Below, piece after piece: positions 1 through 10,906 of a stretch of DNA of 64,000 bases. The stretch is from Neovahlkampfia damariscottae (lineage: Eukaryota; Heterolobosea; Selenaionea; Neovahlkampfiida; Neovahlkampfiidae). Under the pieces are notes generated by a model. The model worked only from the letters and a program-made list of their open reading frames with translations. It ran no database searches and was not told the origin of the DNA. Every line of letters begins with the position of its first letter. Position 1 is the stretch's first letter. Made by a program: the position numbers and the translations under genes. The stretch is from positions 62,001-126,000 of the forward strand of contig JABLTG010000030.1 of NCBI GenBank assembly GCA_016618085.1. Reading direction: 5' to 3'.

Positions 1-508
1 AATACATATCAATGAAATGATCAGTGATTGTTTCTTCAGAACTCGAAGCATACAATCCCCTTTTTGGAAAGTAATTAGCTCCTATACTATCTTTAGAAGC
101 ATCATATTCCTTCCCAACATTTGGATATTTTTTATTAACTTCATCTGTCCAATGAGCTAATACTTGATGATTCCAATGTTTGAATCTTTTATTTTCTTTT
201 GGATTCTCATACCAAATGTAATAGAAAACTTGCGCTTCTGGTTTAGGTGTTGGAAATTTAGATATTATATCATTCAATTTTTTAACTTTTTCGTCTTCAT
301 CTTTTTTTATTTCTTGTGGTGTTTTGTTGTTATTCTCAATTTCTTCCGCATTTTTTTTTATTTTATTATTTTCAATGATACTCTCCATTGTTTTTGTATT
401 TGTTTTTCTTTCTGAATTTTGATGTTTCAGTTGTAAAAATAAAGTAAATAAAAATGTGGAGGTCAGTAAAAACAGAAACAGAAAAAAAGTTGTTCTTCGA
501 CAAGACAT
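1..508 (-). CDS. MANEA: Glycoprotein endo-alpha-1,2-mannosidase-like (GH99), 5' part; runs off left edge
   Basis: The enzyme family trims glucosylated mannose from N-glycans in the Golgi. The frame is open from ATG 508 to the window edge (169 codons). Residues about 7-26 form a hydrophobic type II signal anchor, followed by a Lys/Glu-rich stem and then the start of the GH99 domain (VFYYIWYENP, HWNHQVLAHW, IGANYFPKRGLYAS). These match the conserved opening of endomannosidases. The catalytic centre lies outside the window. I chose ATG 508 over the in-frame ATG 388 because it adds the membrane anchor and has a CCAAT box only four bases upstream. Family assignment is confident; no intron is seen in this part. 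Confidence 0.85.
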   Translation of the reverse strand, partial: MSCRRTTFFLFLFLLTSTFLFTLFLQLKHQNSERKTNTKTMESIIENNKIKKNAEEIENNNKTPQEIKKDEDEKVKKLNDIISKFPTPKPEAQVFYYIWYENPKENKRFKHWNHQVLAHWTDEVNKKYPNVGKEYDASKDSIGANYFPKRGLYASSSEETITDHFIDMY

Positions 509-618
509 TCCAATTGGTCAAATATTATTCCAATTCTTTTGAAACATTAAATAAAATATTCATTCACATAAATCATGAAAAACAAAGTAGGAGATTCCAA
601 CCAATCATTTTTCTTTTT

Positions 619-1253
619 ATGGATTTAACAAAAGGTGTGCTCAAAGCATCACGAAAGTGTTGTTCTCCTTTGAGCTTAACCATTAATTTAATAATAGTTT
701 GAATCTAAAAAATTAATCTTTTCTGTAACAGTGTTGTATATTGACACCAATTTTATTTTTTGGATTTATTTCACTACTTCTTTGGAATCCAATATTTTTT
801 TTTGGAGGAGCTTTTACACCAACAACTTGTACAATTATAAGTCGATATCCTTCAGGTCATTACAATGTTACCTTTATTGCTTCGAATTCTGTGTATTCAG
901 GTGTAAACAAAGATGTAGAGTTCAAACCAATTTATTTGAACGGGCAACATGTGCCATGTTTTTATGGAAATGATCCACAAGGTATAGATAAACATAATGT
1001 TTATTTACAACAATATGCTAACTCAATATTTCAGAATGTTTACTGGATAGGTATTCTTTTGGCTGCTCTGGTTCCTGGAAGTCTTGGTTCTGTATGTTTA
1101 TTAATTGTAATATTTTGGATGTTTTATTTATATATCGTTGGAGGGTTCAGTTTCTTTATGTGTTGTCTAGATCCAATCGAGAGTTTTGAAAAATTAAAAA
1201 ACAACAAAAAATACAAAGAAATGGAGGACAATAAAGATGAAATTTATTTTTAA
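619..1253 (+). CDS. Two-TM membrane protein, unknown family
   Basis: Two exons (intron 697-731, 35 nt) encode about 200 residues. The first membrane span is at about 21-44, interrupted in the gene by the intron. A luminal or extracellular loop of about 80 residues follows, with two cysteines (TTC and VPCFY) and NVT/N sites, then a second long hydrophobic stretch at about 126-166, ending in a charged tail. The topology resembles channel beta-subunits or TMEM proteins, but I recognise no family. A CCAAT box lies 13 bases upstream of ATG 619. The stop codon overlaps the stop of the convergent acetyltransferase gene by sharing TTAA at 1250-1253. Confidence 0.6.
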
Positions 1254-1788
1254 ATCATCATTTTCATGTCATACCAAAGTTCTTGACCATGAACTACTTC
1301 AGAAGGTCCTAATAAAGAAACTGTGTTAAAAATATAATTTGTCAAACCCATTAGTTCAAATCCACAATTTTTATAAAATGATATTAAATTTTCTTTACAT
1401 AGTAAAAATATCCTTTTGATACTTTTGTGTTTTTTGATTTCTATCAGATATTCATTCATAATTTTTGTTCCTAATCCTTTTCTTCTTGCTTTTTCAGCTA
1501 CAACGACACTATGAATACATAATGTTTCTAAACTCAATAATTGTTTAATTTACCACCATTTTTAACATGTTCAAACATTGAATCATGTGTTAATTTTTCA
1601 TCATTAGAAAGAGTTCCACAAACGTATCCAATTATTTTTTCATTTTCATCAAAATGACCTAAAAAATAATCACCTGCATTTTTTAATCGATAAAGTAAAT
1701 TCTCTTTTGAAGCAGCTTCATCAGATGGATAACCTGCTTCTTCCAATATTGCAACTTCTTGCAAGTTTTTTTCAGACAAGATTTTCAT
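1250..1788 (-). CDS. AANAT-type GNAT N-acetyltransferase
   Basis: Two exons (intron 1528-1553, only 26 nt) give 170 residues. The N-terminal part has the arylalkylamine N-acetyltransferase signature (AGYPSDEAASKENL, GDYFLG). The second exon has the substrate and acetyl-CoA part: LCIHSVVV, then RRKGLG, the pyrophosphate loop of motif A. A FYKNCGFELMG stretch is typical of motif B. Members acetylate arylalkylamines or polyamines using acetyl-CoA. Serotonin is the vertebrate substrate; here the substrate is unknown. No targeting signal is seen, so it is probably cytosolic. ATG 1788 sits inside a CCAATG motif. The gene is convergent with the two-TM gene and shares a TTAA stop with it. Confidence 0.8.
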
Positions 1789-1805
1789 TGGTTCAATTTT
1801 GATTT

Positions 1806-2711
1806 TTATTTTTTTAAAAATTTGTCCATTGGTGATGCTCCTTTCTTTTTTTTCTTGTCACTTTTTTTTGGTGTCTTTTCTTTCTTTTTTTTATCACTTT
1901 TTGGAGTTTTGACTTTTTCAACTTTTTTGACAACTTCTTTTTCTTCTTCTGATTCAGATTCTTCTTTATCTGAGTCTTCTGCTTCTTTTTCGTCTTCTTC
2001 TTGTTCTTTTTCACTTTCAGATTCTGAACCATCATGTAAAACAACTTGTTCTTGTTCTTTTCTTTCTTCTAAAATTTGATGAGCAATTAACGCTTTAAGA
2101 TATTCTTCATCAGCTTCTTTGATAATTTTTTCTAATTTTTTTCTCAATTTTGAATCTTTTTCGTTTTTAAACTTTTCATAATCTTCTTTTGTGCATTGAA
2201 CATTTTGTGCTTTTTGATATCTTTGATATAAATGATATAATATTAAAGGTGCAGGAATAATGGATTTTTCAACTTTTTCACCTTTTGGTGATGTTCCTCG
2301 TTTAACTTTTTTTTTTTTTGGTGGAGGTTTTAATTCTGGAAATTCCTTGAAGAATGCATCAACAAGGATATTGTTTTCTTTTGCTCTTGAATTAAAGCTC
2401 TGTATATTTAAATGTTAAAATCTTTAATTTACCTCTTGTTCTTCTGTTGAAAGAAGTTTCCATTTTTCACCTAAATGTTTCATAACTTCATTTGGTGGAA
2501 TTTTTTCTGTCATTTTTTCTCTTTCTTGTGAGCAATGAATTAAATAACCAGATGTTTTTTTTGGAATTTCACCAGTTTCATCGAATTTTCTTTTCAAATT
2601 AACTTTTGGTTCTTCAACTTTATTTTTCTTATCTGATGAATCACTTTTTTTTTTATGTTCTTTTTTTCTTGATTTTAGAGGAGTATCATGTTTGCTCTCT
2701 TTTTTGCCCAT
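1806..2711 (-). CDS. HMG-box chromatin protein with acidic/Lys tail
   Basis: Two exons (intron 2400-2432, 33 nt) encode 290 residues. A Lys-rich N-terminus leads into one HMG box at about 50-115 (KKTSGYLIHCSQEREK, then GEKWKLLSTEEQ and FNSRAKENN, continued across the intron). A weaker second box-like segment follows (PAPLILYHLYQRYQ...). The C-terminus is a Ser/Glu-rich acidic run followed by a Lys-rich run ending in LKK, as in HMGB/NHP6 or FACT-type architectural proteins. Expected role: nuclear DNA bending. A CCAAT element lies about 50 bases upstream at 2762. Confidence 0.75.
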
Positions 2712-2790
2712 TTTTTTTGTTCAGTTTGCTCTGTGGTAAAAAAAAAAGTTGAAACAATGGACCAATCAAATTTCAAATTCACATCAATTT

Positions 2791-4061
2791 TTATTTTAAC
2801 AATTTTTCTCTTAAAATGACTTCATATGTTCTTTTATCTTCTTTTGATTCTTCTTCCAAACCTAAACATTCATATGCATTTGATCTATCTCGATAAGCTT
2901 GATAGATTCTTGGATTCAGCAGAATTGCCTTTGAATTATCTTCCACACATTTATAAAATTCAGTTTTTCTGAAATATGCATACCCTCTTTTATTGTATGC
3001 ATATGCTAAATAGTGTGAATTTGGTGATGAATTTTCGAGAAATTTAATAATGTAAGTGAACTCACGAATGGCCATTAGATTATCATCAGTTGCCAATATG
3101 CATAATGCTCTTTTCATTAATGCTTCTTCCATCAATTTTTGAGGTTCAAAATCTTTAAATGTGATTAAAAAACTAATTTTTTACATTTTCCTTCTTGATT
3201 CTTTTGTTCACAAAATGCTTCAAAATTAGCCATAAAATAATGATATTCTGAAAGAGCTTCTTCATATCTACCAGCATTATAATAGGTTTCACCTAAAAAA
3301 TAATTCACTTCATAAATATTTGAATCTATTTCAAGAACTTTTTTAAATGAATCTATTGATCTCTCTGTTTCTTTATTTTTTTGAAAAATCAATCCTAATC
3401 CTCGGAATGATAATAGACTTCAATTAAACATTAATTTTTATGTTTCATATTACGCATCTTCTTTATATTCAATCGATTTATAAAAATAATATTTTGCTTT
3501 TTTATGTTCTTCTTCGATTTCATAAGGATATTTTTTTGTTTCTGCTATAGCTATATGTAAATAACCTAACCTAATATAATCAGATTTAATTTAAATAAAT
3601 ACTTTTCATATGGTAAATAAAAATCTTGTCTTAAATCGATCAAAGCACGATAATATTTTTTGGCTTCTGAAAAATTCAACAATTCAGAATTTACTTCACC
3701 AATTTTCAATAAAAAATTAAAGTCTTTCATTTTTTCTTGGTCTTCTTTGACAATACTTTCATAAATTTCAGATGCTTCTTCTATTTCACCAATCGAATAA
3801 TGAATATCGGCTTGTTTTTCTGTATTTTTTTAAAAGATATTTGTATATACCTTTGAAATTGTTTTTGAAATTGACATCTTTTGCCGTTTTTAAAACATCA
3901 ATTGCTTGTTGAAATTTTCTTTCTTTTACAAAACGATTTGCATCTGATATAACTTCACGTGCATAAGTGTCATCAATTGTTGAATAACTTTTTTGTAAAA
4001 AAAGTGTTGAAAATATTTTGAAGTTGTTCTTGTTTTGAACGAGACTTCTGAATCGAATCAT
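2791..4061 (-). CDS. TPR protein, probably mitochondrial
   Basis: Five exons (introns 3153-3184, 3418-3453, 3571-3602, 3820-3850) encode 379 residues. The first 28 residues are basic, hydroxylated and free of acidic residues, like a mitochondrial targeting peptide. The rest is a series of tetratricopeptide-like helix pairs (for example ANRFVKERKFQQAIDVLKTA, YFLGETYYNAGRYEEALSEY, AYNKRGYAYFRKTEFYKCVE). TPR proteins act as scaffolds; no specific partner can be inferred. ATG 4061 is part of CCAATG. The gene is divergent from kinesin-8 across a 250-bp spacer that contains E2F-like sites. Confidence 0.7.
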
Positions 4062-4096
4062 TGGTGAATCATAGAACCAATGATGATGGTTTATTC

Positions 4097-4214
4097 TTGG
4101 CGCTCAAAAAAATTCTGTTGAGAAAAGTGATTTGTTCACCAAATTTGCAGTTTTTTTGATGTTTTTCTTCCGAAAAACGCCTTTTTAGAATCCGCGCTAA
4201 ATTTTTTCCGCGCC
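4097..4214. promoter_or_regulatory. Cluster of E2F-like sites in divergent promoter
   Basis: Three GC-rich octamer-like motifs stand out in AT-rich DNA: TTGGCGC at about 4097, TTAGCGCGGA (minus strand) at about 4190, and TTTTCCGCGCC at about 4204. They resemble the E2F/DP consensus TTTSSCGC, and they sit just before kinesin-8, a mitotic motor. An ATTGG and a CCAAT follow at 4220-4240. The function is inferred from motif similarity only. Confidence 0.45.
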
Positions 4215-4311
4215 TCGGATTGGATGAATTTATCCAATGAAACCGACTTCAGTTTTTCTTCAGCAAAAGTAACGGTTTGGTTCAAACAAAACGTGTCAGG
4301 ACCGTCGTCTG

Positions 4312-6864
4312 ATGAATAAAAGCAAAACAATAATAAGAACTCAAAAGAAGGTAACAAAAGAAGTAAAAAGAAGCACATCAAAAGATAATTCAACAAAACC
4401 AAAAAATTCTATGGTCAATGACCTAGAAAACGGTCAAAATAACATCATGGTTTGTGTTAGAGTAAGACCTGAAAGTAACAATGAAAAAACATCATCAAAA
4501 AGAACTAAACCAATTGTAAATGTTGTTGACGAACATGTACTTGTTTTTGACCCGTCTGATGAGTCAACAAAAACTTTATCATCAAGAGAAAGAATACAAA
4601 TTGGAGCTAAAAAAGGAAAAGATATGAAATTTGCTTTTGATAGAGTTTTTGGTACCAACTCATCTCAAACTGAAGTATTTAAAAATTCAACAAAATTTCT
4701 CCTACCTGGAGTTTTAAATGGATATAATGCAACTGTATTTGCCCATGGTGCAACAGGATCAGGTAAAACTCATACAATGATTGGTGATGAAAGAAGTGGA
4801 CCTGGTGTTTTAGTGTTAACAATTGTTGAATTATTTCAACTTATAGAAAGTTCACGTGATGAAAAAGAATACAAAATACATGTTTCTTATTTAGAAGTTT
4901 ATAATGAACAAATCAAAGACTTATTGGTTGACAATTCAAAAATATTAGATTTAAGATGTGACAGTAAAAAAGGAATGGTAGTTTCTGGATTAACAGAACA
5001 TCATCCATCATCTGCAGAAGAAGCATTGGAATTATTACATAAAGGCAATCAAAAAAGAGTTCAATTTGAAACAGCAATGAATGCACAATCATCAAGATCA
5101 CATGCAGTATTTCAAATATTTGTTGAACAAAGAGATAGAACAAAAAACATCAAAACGAATGTTAAATTTGGTAAATTATCATTAATTGATTTGGCTGGTA
5201 ATGAAAGAGCTTCAAAAACCAAAAATGTTGGAAAGAGATTACAAGAAGGAGCAAATATTAACAAATCTTTATTGGCACTTGGAAATTGTATTAATGCACT
5301 TTGTAAAGCAACAACTAATTCAAAAACATTTATTCCATACAGAGATAGTAAATTAACAAGATTATTGAAAGATTCACTTGGTGGAAATTGTAGAACTGTA
5401 ATGATTGCAACAGTTAGTCCTTCAAGTCTTTCATATGAAGATACATTTAATACATTGAAATATTCAGATCGAGCAAAAACAATCAAAACTAAAGTAGAAA
5501 GAAATGAATTAAATGTAAATGTTCACATTTCAGAGTACAATAATATAATCAATGATTTAAGAAATGAAGTTTCAATTTTAAAAAAGAAATTAGATAGACA
5601 AGATAAAATGGTTGAAACAACACAAATGAATCAATTTGAAAAAGTATTTGAAGAAATAGAAAAACCAAGAAGTGAATTATTGAATTCATTTGATCAACAA
5701 TTAGAAATTAGAAAAAGAATAATGGATTTTGAAGAAGATATTCGTAAAAATTATTTTGAAATTTTGAAGAAACAACTTGAAATTAAGAAATGGAAACAAG
5801 AACAAATGGAAACATTATCACCAAATACATCATCTTATTCACCTAATTCAACTATTCCTTTTACCATTTCATCAAATATAAAGTCATTTTCAAAGACAAT
5901 TGAAAATTGTTTTCAATCAAATTTAGTACTTCAAACAAAACTTAAAGAGAATATTTCAAAATGTAAATATTTAGAAGAAAAGATTACAACTAAATTTACA
6001 CATCCACAACTTTCTTTAATTATTGAACAAGATATTAAATTACATGATGGTGCGGTTCAAAGATTAGATTTAGAAAGATCATTGATTCACAGAAATATAA
6101 TGGAACAAAGATTAATATTTGTTAAAGATTCAACAAAAGAATTTCTTAATCATCAAATGTCAAAAATTGAAATCTTTCTAATGGAAGATGCAGATTCAAA
6201 TGAAAATTCAATTGACTTTTTAAAATTATTGTATAAAAATTTTGAAGAATTTGATAAATTTTTCACATCAGATCAAGAACAACAAGATATTATTGCAACA
6301 CCAAAGAAACTTGATTCAAATGCATCATCATCATCATTACAAGAAAGAAGAAGTTTAAAAAAATCATCAATGTCATCAACACAAAAACAAATAGTTTTTC
6401 AAGAAGAACCAAAATTATCAAGGACTTCAAAATCTACAACAAGAATTTCAAGACATGGATCAAGTGATTCAACAAATCATTCAACAAAAGATTCAACATC
6501 TTCAGAAGATATATTCAAAAAGAGATTAGCAGAAAAACGAAAAAGTGAAGTATTAAAATCAACAAATGTTGTTTCTTCAACAAAAGATTCAATGATTTGT
6601 GAATCATCATCTTTACCAGAAATGGAGAAATTATCATTGGAGGAAAGAAGAAAACAAAAAAGATTAAATCATAAAGTTGTAAAATTTGATATTCCAACAT
6701 CAGACGAACCAAGAAAATCATCAAAACCACAACCTCATTATATGAGTTCAACTGCCTCTGCATCAATAAGAAGCAACTCAAAAAAATCATCATCAAGTAT
6801 TTTATTGAATAAAGAAAATACGTATTTGGGCAATCCACAAAAAGTTCAAATTATGAAAAAGTGA
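4312..6864 (+). CDS. Kinesin-8 family motor (Kip3/KIF18-like)
   Basis: A single exon of 850 residues. The motor domain spans about 43-400. It has the P-loop GATGSGKT near 146, NAQSSRSH (switch I) near 258 and DLAGNERA (switch II) near 291. A neck follows with coiled-coil stretches to about 620. The tail (650-850) is Ser/Lys-rich and disordered. The sequence around the P-loop (LNGYNATVFAHGATGSGKTHTM) and the PGVLVLTIVELF stretch favour kinesin-8, a plus-end motor that limits spindle and ciliary microtubule length. It is one of the few long genes here without introns. Preceding E2F-like sites suggest cell-cycle control. A 31-codon uORF (from about 4223) overlaps the ATG. The stop is 18 bp from the convergent FAN gene. 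Confidence 0.85.
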   Translation: MNKSKTIIRTQKKVTKEVKRSTSKDNSTKPKNSMVNDLENGQNNIMVCVRVRPESNNEKTSSKRTKPIVNVVDEHVLVFDPSDESTKTLSSRERIQIGAKKGKDMKFAFDRVFGTNSSQTEVFKNSTKFLLPGVLNGYNATVFAHGATGSGKTHTMIGDERSGPGVLVLTIVELFQLIESSRDEKEYKIHVSYLEVYNEQIKDLLVDNSKILDLRCDSKKGMVVSGLTEHHPSSAEEALELLHKGNQKRVQFETAMNAQSSRSHAVFQIFVEQRDRTKNIKTNVKFGKLSLIDLAGNERASKTKNVGKRLQEGANINKSLLALGNCINALCKATTNSKTFIPYRDSKLTRLLKDSLGGNCRTVMIATVSPSSLSYEDTFNTLKYSDRAKTIKTKVERNELNVNVHISEYNNIINDLRNEVSILKKKLDRQDKMVETTQMNQFEKVFEEIEKPRSELLNSFDQQLEIRKRIMDFEEDIRKNYFEILKKQLEIKKWKQEQMETLSPNTSSYSPNSTIPFTISSNIKSFSKTIENCFQSNLVLQTKLKENISKCKYLEEKITTKFTHPQLSLIIEQDIKLHDGAVQRLDLERSLIHRNIMEQRLIFVKDSTKEFLNHQMSKIEIFLMEDADSNENSIDFLKLLYKNFEEFDKFFTSDQEQQDIIATPKKLDSNASSSSLQERRSLKKSSMSSTQKQIVFQEEPKLSRTSKSTTRISRHGSSDSTNHSTKDSTSSEDIFKKRLAEKRKSEVLKSTNVVSSTKDSMICESSSLPEMEKLSLEERRKQKRLNHKVVKFDIPTSDEPRKSSKPQPHYMSSTASASIRSNSKKSSSSILLNKENTYLGNPQKVQIMKK

Positions 6865-6882
6865 TAAAATTTTAATAAAATT

Positions 6883-9800
6883 TTATTTCTTATAATAAAC
6901 TAAATTTCCTTTAATATCTCCTGTTACCACTGAGTTTCCATCATCTGAAACGAAAATTGTTGAAATTGGAGCATTGTGATCTTTGTAACTTTTAACAAAT
7001 TTGTTATCTTTGATACTCCATAATTTTAGATCACCTTCTCTTCCACCTGTTAATACTGTATTACCTTCTGTGAATAAACAACTAGGGAGGGAGGAAAGAC
7101 TTAATTTTTTATCAACTTACTTTAAAGGTTCATTTGCATCAAATGAAGATAACACATTTCCTTGTGTATCATGAATACGAATTGATTTATCATATGAACA
7201 AGAAATCATTCTATTTCCATCATTCCCTAAAAATGAAATACTTGAAACTTTATGATTATGACCAACAAATTTTTTGATTGATTGTTTTGATCTTAAATCA
7301 TACAATAAAATAACACCATCTGTACCACCACTAACTGCAATATTACCAGTATTATCAAAATTTAAACAACTAACTTCAGATTCATGTTCTTCAAATTCAA
7401 TAGTTGGAACTTTTGCAAAAGATCCATTGGAATAACTTTTCCAAACTCTCACTGATGAATCTTTAGATCCACTTAAAAGTTGTCCTTTTGAATATTGAAC
7501 AGCTGTAACATCATCTGTATGTGCTGATAAAGTATCTAAAATTTTACCAAAATCTAAAGAATAAACATAACTAAATGATTATTAATTTCAATTTTTTCAA
7601 ACATATTTTCATCTTTTGATCCTGCAATTAAAATTGATTTTGATGAATCATTATTCATTGTGATTGATGAAATACCATTATCACCCATATCTGTTATTCT
7701 TCTCAATTGTCTTTTTTTTTCTAATGAATAAATTTTAACACTTGAATCTAATGAAGCTGTATAAATAATTCCTTTTTTTAAATAACAAGAAGTAATTGCA
7801 CTATGAAATATTATTGTTTAGATCAATTTAATTTTTTACTCTTTATGTAAATTTATCGTTTGATTGACTGTTAAATTTGATAAATTTGTAAGATAATTTT
7901 TTTCAATTTTGACATGTTTGTACAATACACTTGACTCAATTTCAAGTTTATTATCACTCGGTTTTAAACTATTAAAATCAAAATAGCCTGAAGTTGATTT
8001 CAAATTTTCATCATCACCACTACTTGATGAACCAATAGATTTTGAAAGAAAAATTGATGATAAAGAAATATTATTTGATAAAGTAACTTTTGATTTTGAA
8101 ACTTCAAATGGTTTTGTATTTTGTTTTGATGGATGTGGATTTTTGAAAATTTGTTTTGGACATTGACCAAATTCTCTAATTTGAGTTTCAATTCCAATTC
8201 TATCTTTTGGTGATAATTTCTCTAAATCAACAGCTCCTTCATAAGTTAAATGATGAAATAAGTTATTTGATTTTTCTGCTTGTTCTCCTCTTTGTTTGTA
8301 TCCAAAAATTAAATCTATCCAATGATGTAACGTTGATGATACAATTTCAGATTCTAAAGCCATTCGATTTTGATAAATAAAATCTTTTGAATCTTTTGCC
8401 CATGGTGGTAAAACAACATTATTAATTTTTTTTCCATTTGATTTTGTTCCTAAAGGTAAACTTGATGTATTTAAAAGGAAATCACCATTTGATTGGTAGA
8501 ATTCAGGAATTAATTCTTTTAAATCTGTAGGGTTAATTAAAACTGAATCCCATGTCTCTGGAATTGAATAAAATGAACGATCAGGTTCATCAAATTTTCC
8601 ATTTTGTAAATGTAACATATATTCAGGTGCTTGTCTCACCAGAAAATATAAAATATAACCAGGACAACTATAATGTGTTCCATAGAGAAATTTCTCATTT
8701 CCCCACATTTGTTTGTATCTTTGCTGAAATTGTTCTAATCTTTTATGATTCAATGCTCCAATTGGATTACTCAAATCTCTGAAATTTCCACGATAATTTA
8801 AATCAAGTGTGTCTGATTTATAGTTTGAAATTACCCACGGAAAAACAGGGTATTGTGTTAAATCATTAAATGTTCTATCTGCGATGAAATTTAGATACAT
8901 TAAATAATCAAAATTTGAAATTGAACCATTCTGCCATTTTTTAGTCATGTTAGATAAATCAAAAATTGAATCCGCTTGAAATGATTCTTGTTTCAATATT
9001 AAATCATAAAATAAATCTCTTTCTTCGACACTTTAGAAAATGATTGGTTTAGAGATAATTCTTACGTTCTAACACAAATAAAGATACTAGATGTTTGTGT
9101 GAAGATTTCAAACCCAATTTGTCTCATTACATATCTTCTTTTAACAACTCTTATTATATCTTTTAATGCATATTTTTGAACAGGTGTTGAAGAACCAATG
9201 TTATAAAATGGTTGAAAATATATTCTTTGATTGGACAAATAAATTCTACCTGGAACTTCAACCAAAGGAGAAACCATATAACCAACAGATTCTTTTATCT
9301 TTTGTTCACGAAAATCTTCAATTTGAGTTAAATCAAATCCAGAATTTTGTTTCTTTAAATTAAAGTCTTCTTTCAATTCATTAAAAATATCAGTTTTTGA
9401 TTTTCCGTATTTCCAAAGATAAAATATTGGATTTACTTTATGTTTAAAATCTTCAACTTTAATAAATTTTAAAGAGAAAATAAATTTTTCTTTTCCATCA
9501 TTTTTAATAAAATTGTATGGATGATTTTTTGAATCATTTTTCATTTCAATAACTTGTTTACAATTGAATGAAATTAAAGAATCATAGGATTTGAAAATTT
9601 CATGATTTGATGAAAATTCAGTCAAAGAGTCTTTTAACATTTGTTCAAAGGTAAATTTTAAAATTCCAATTCTAATATCATCAGGTACAAAAATTAAAGA
9701 TTGTGAACAAAAGTGCATTGATCCTAAATATATATTTTTTAATTCAAAAAAGTGTAAAAAATACCTTTTGAAAATTTAATTTTTTTTTTTTTTTTACCTT

Positions 9801-9918
9801 TTAAAGGATGTTTGTTTTTTCCTTGAAAATGTGTACATATGAACTCTTCATAATATATTTCACCTTCACCAAGAAGTAATAAAGAAAATCTTTGTTGCTT
9901 ATTAATTTTGGAAAGCAT
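6883..9918 (-). CDS. NSMAF: FAN/NSMAF-like protein: PH/GRAM-BEACH-WD40
   Basis: Six exons (introns 7082-7120, 7571-7602, 7801-7839, 9031-9065 and 9724-9797) encode 938 residues. The N-terminus RFSLLLLGEGEIYYEE matches the start of animal FAN. A GRAM/PH-BEACH part at about 45-265 follows (GRIYLSNQRIYFQP). The BEACH domain spans about 275-560, from KKWQNGSISNFDYLMYLN and QYPVFPWV to YEGAVDLEKL. The C-terminal third is a WD40 propeller. BEACH proteins act in membrane trafficking, and FAN links TNF receptors to neutral sphingomyelinase in animals. The start at 9918 is the first ATG in frame, 18 bases after CCAAT. The 74-nt intron at 9724-9797 looks like two ordinary introns joined back to back. 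The intron at 7082-7120 is the only one with a C-rich pyrimidine tract. Confidence 0.88.
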
Positions 9919-10067
9919 TTTCGTTGTATCCTCTAATTGGTTCAAACCATTTTTACCAATAAAAATTAATCATTTTTTTTCATCCAAAGTTCCATTTTTT
10001 ATCATTAAATTTTGAAAAAAAATGTATTTTATTTTTTCAATTTTTCCGATCAATAATTGTGAATTGA

Positions 10068-10906
10068 TCAATTTGAATAATGATCATCGTTATACATGGC
10101 TTCAAAATCAATAGTATTCTTTTCAATTTCCATAGTTGACCAATGTTGTTCAATTTGTTGAATGAAATCTTCTCTAACAATTTTACATCTTTGTTTTAAA
10201 AAATCTCCTTCGTCAATTCTCAAATAAATTCCTTCTAAGTTTCCCTTTGATTTATAAAATGATGATGTTTCTAAAAATTTCAAATATTCTTCTTTTGTAA
10301 ATTTTCCTGTGGCAATAGTTTTGATTATTGGAATTTCTGTTCCTTTTAATTTTTTATTTCTTTCTTGAATACTCAGAAATTTTTGATTCTTTTTATCATA
10401 AATATCAAAAGCAATGAAATATCCAGGTAGTTTATCATAAGCAACACTTGTTGTCATTCAACAAAAAAAAAAATCTTCTTACCTGTGTTTTGCATAAACC
10501 CATTCACCAAATAGAATAAAATGAGGTGAAAGAACATCATATAAAGATTTATGTTCATCTATCCATGTATCTATTCCTTTCCAATGAGTAGCTGATTTTG
10601 AAGTTATACTGAAAAATTGAGAAGAATTTAGTATTTTTTTTACTGATGACTTCGATTTTGAGCAAGTATTTTCAGAGTTTCTGGGTCTAAAGAAAGACCT
10701 AAATTTGCTCCATCTATTTTTTCTTCAATAGTTACAGTTTCTGTATAATAAGGTTTTGCTTCTGTTTTATCCATAAAGAGATCATCTCTGTCAACATTTT
10801 TACTGAGGACTATTAAGTGATGAGTTCTTGGAAATTTAATAAAGTCAGTGAGTTTTTTTGGTGTCTCTTCTTTCTTTGAATGTTTGTTGTTTTTCTTCAT
10901 TTGCAT
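10068..10906 (-). CDS. ATP-dependent RNA ligase (Rnl2/Rnl5-like nucleotidyltransferase)
   Basis: Three exons (introns 10447-10482 and 10609-10643) encode 255 residues. The nucleotidyltransferase motifs are in order: I EEKIDGAN with the adenylated Lys near 64, then QNRSHH, III FGEWVYAKHS, IIIa YFIAFDIYD, IV LEGIYLR and V QRCKIVRE. The opening KFPRTHHL is typical of a family of RNA end-joining ligases found in bacteria, fungi and protists. All core catalytic residues seem present, so it should be active in RNA repair or sealing. It is shorter than ligases with an added C-terminal domain. The start at 10906 is 28 bases after CCAAT; an in-frame extension upstream has no ATG. Confidence 0.82.

Noticed and set aside
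454-702. 82-codon plus-strand frame
   Set aside because: It runs antisense over the signal-anchor exon of the endomannosidase. Only its last part, from ATG 619, is a real first exon.
1759-2079. Ser/Phe-rich plus-strand frame
   Set aside because: It is the reverse of the Glu/Lys-rich tail of the HMG-box protein, a composition artefact. The same applies to the frames at 26075-26368 and 38902-39174.
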